A stretch of DNA of 33,539 nucleotides from Syntrophobacteraceae bacterium (GTDB taxonomy: Bacteria > Desulfobacterota > Syntrophobacteria > Syntrophobacterales > Syntrophobacteraceae): contig JAGPLX010000024.1 of assembly GCA_018053185.1 (NCBI GenBank), forward strand, positions 3,529-37,067. The letters run 5' to 3'. Position 1 is the first letter of the stretch. Every line of letters begins with the position of its first letter. Made by a program: the position numbers and the translations under genes. Positions 32,938-33,539 of the stretch are shown one piece after another. The notes under the pieces were generated by a model that was not told where the DNA came from, did no database searches, and was given only the letters and a program-made list of their open reading frames with translations.

Positions 32938-33539
32938 TCAAAGGGGGGCCTGATTCCGGAGGGCTTCCGTCAGCCTGCGGGGTAGACCGTCAAAACTCCC
33001 GTTGCTCATGCAGACCACCAGGTCCCCCGTCGTGCAGAAGCCTGCAAGGAAGCTCAACAGGACTTCCGTACTGTCGAAAAGGTGCGCTTCCTGACCCCGA
33101 TGTGCGATCTCTCGAACAAGCCTCGATGTGTCGATGCGTTCGGAGGGGGGAACGGTCTCGAGGCCGGGTGGTTCCTTGATGCAAACCACGTTTGCCGCGG
33201 TGAACGCGCTGGCGTAATCTTCCTGAAAGACTTTGCGTCGGCTCGAATTGGTACGGGGTTCAAAGGCGGCGATGATCCTTGCCTGCGGGTGACATTCCCG
33301 GACGGCGAGAAGGGTTTCTCTCACCGCGGTGGGGTGGTGGGCGAAGTCGTCCATGACGCGGATTCCACGAATGTTCCCTACCCAGTCCTGGCGGCGGGTG
33401 ACTCCCCCAAAGGAGAGAAGGGCTTCCTGGGCCCGGTGGTGGTCCACTCCCGCCAGGGAGCTCACCAGGAGGGCGGCCAGGGCGTTGCCCAGGTTGTGGC
33501 GACCCATGAGGCTGCACTCCAGTCGGCGCCTTTCCCGGT
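32938..33539 (-). CDS. mpl: UDP-MurNAc:tripeptide ligase Mpl, partial
   Basis: C-terminal about 200 residues of a Mur ligase; the frame is open to the window edge, so the N-terminal ATP-binding domain lies outside. MGRHNLGNALAAL, DDFAHHPTAVRETL, AFEPRTNSSRRKVF and CMSNGSFDGLPRRL are Mpl hallmarks. Mpl joins recovered murein tripeptide to UDP-MurNAc, the step that would consume the product of the MurU/AmgK-like pair at the other end of this window. Confidence 0.9.
   Translation of the reverse strand, partial: RERRRLECSLMGRHNLGNALAALLVSSLAGVDHHRAQEALLSFGGVTRRQDWVGNIRGIRVMDDFAHHPTAVRETLLAVRECHPQARIIAAFEPRTNSSRRKVFQEDYASAFTAANVVCIKEPPGLETVPPSERIDTSRLVREIAHRGQEAHLFDSTEVLLSFLAGFCTTGDLVVCMSNGSFDGLPRRLTEALRNQAPL

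Noticed and set aside
1-33539. CRISPR arrays, tRNA or rRNA genes
   Set aside because: No regularly spaced repeats and no tRNA or rRNA-like segments were seen on reading both strands.

Overview
The window reads as chromosome of an anaerobic, probably sulfate-reducing or syntrophic Desulfobacterota bacterium (Syntrophobacter-like). This is inferred from gene content: double-cubane-type reductase genes with their ATPase activator, pyruvate:ferredoxin oxidoreductase subunits, and an ABC/efflux/DsrE locus with in-frame UGA codons at cysteine positions. No taxonomic search was possible. Core genes are well formed with clear ribosome binding sites. The accessory part (about 14.6-31.3 kb) mixes intact operons with broken genes, IS remnants and repeats.

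Layout. 0-7.3 kb: a nucleotidyltransferase (MurU-like) and a sugar kinase (AmgK-like) overlap by ATGA. A tiny basic protein follows, then a minus-strand pair (glcD-like FAD dehydrogenase and pepF oligopeptidase), then a divergent NamZ-type exo-muramidase. With a partial mpl ligase gene at the right edge, these suggest a muropeptide salvage route. 7.3-9.5 kb (minus): lepB followed by an unusual protein fusing a degenerate NAD-synthetase domain to GAF and ANTAR domains. 9.6-13.9 kb: pilM, pilN, pilO, pilQ, with no separate pilP. 14.0-14.6 kb: an L,D-transpeptidase lipoprotein.

14.6-16.6 kb is a decay zone: direct repeats, a dispersed hairpin repeat, a frameshifted zinc-finger/HTH antitoxin-like gene, a small conserved-looking protein, and an ISAzo13-type transposase fragment joined directly to a partial duplicate of a HAD gene. 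16.9-22.3 kb (plus): an acyl-CoA-dehydratase-type ATPase activator, a broken double-cubane reductase gene, a PstSCAB-like ABC transporter, and the intact HAD gene.

22.5-30.5 kb (minus) is the most striking part. It encodes a thioredoxin-like CPCC protein, an ArsP-like permease, a lipoprotein ending in Cys-Cys, two periplasmic binding proteins, an ABC permease and ATPase, an intact double-cubane reductase, a DsrE-like protein and a MerB-like organometal lyase. From memory, this matches the set named Sao (selenocysteine-assisted organometal) in NCBI protein families. The permease and the lyase each carry one in-frame UGA inside an otherwise continuous conserved sequence; in the lyase it falls on the position of the catalytic cysteine. 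Selenocysteine is the likely reading, although the lyase also shows an N-terminal frame disruption.

30.7-33.5 kb: a 274-bp ISAzo13-derived remnant with inverted ends, porG and porD without porA/porB, then minus-strand mpl (partial) and queH.
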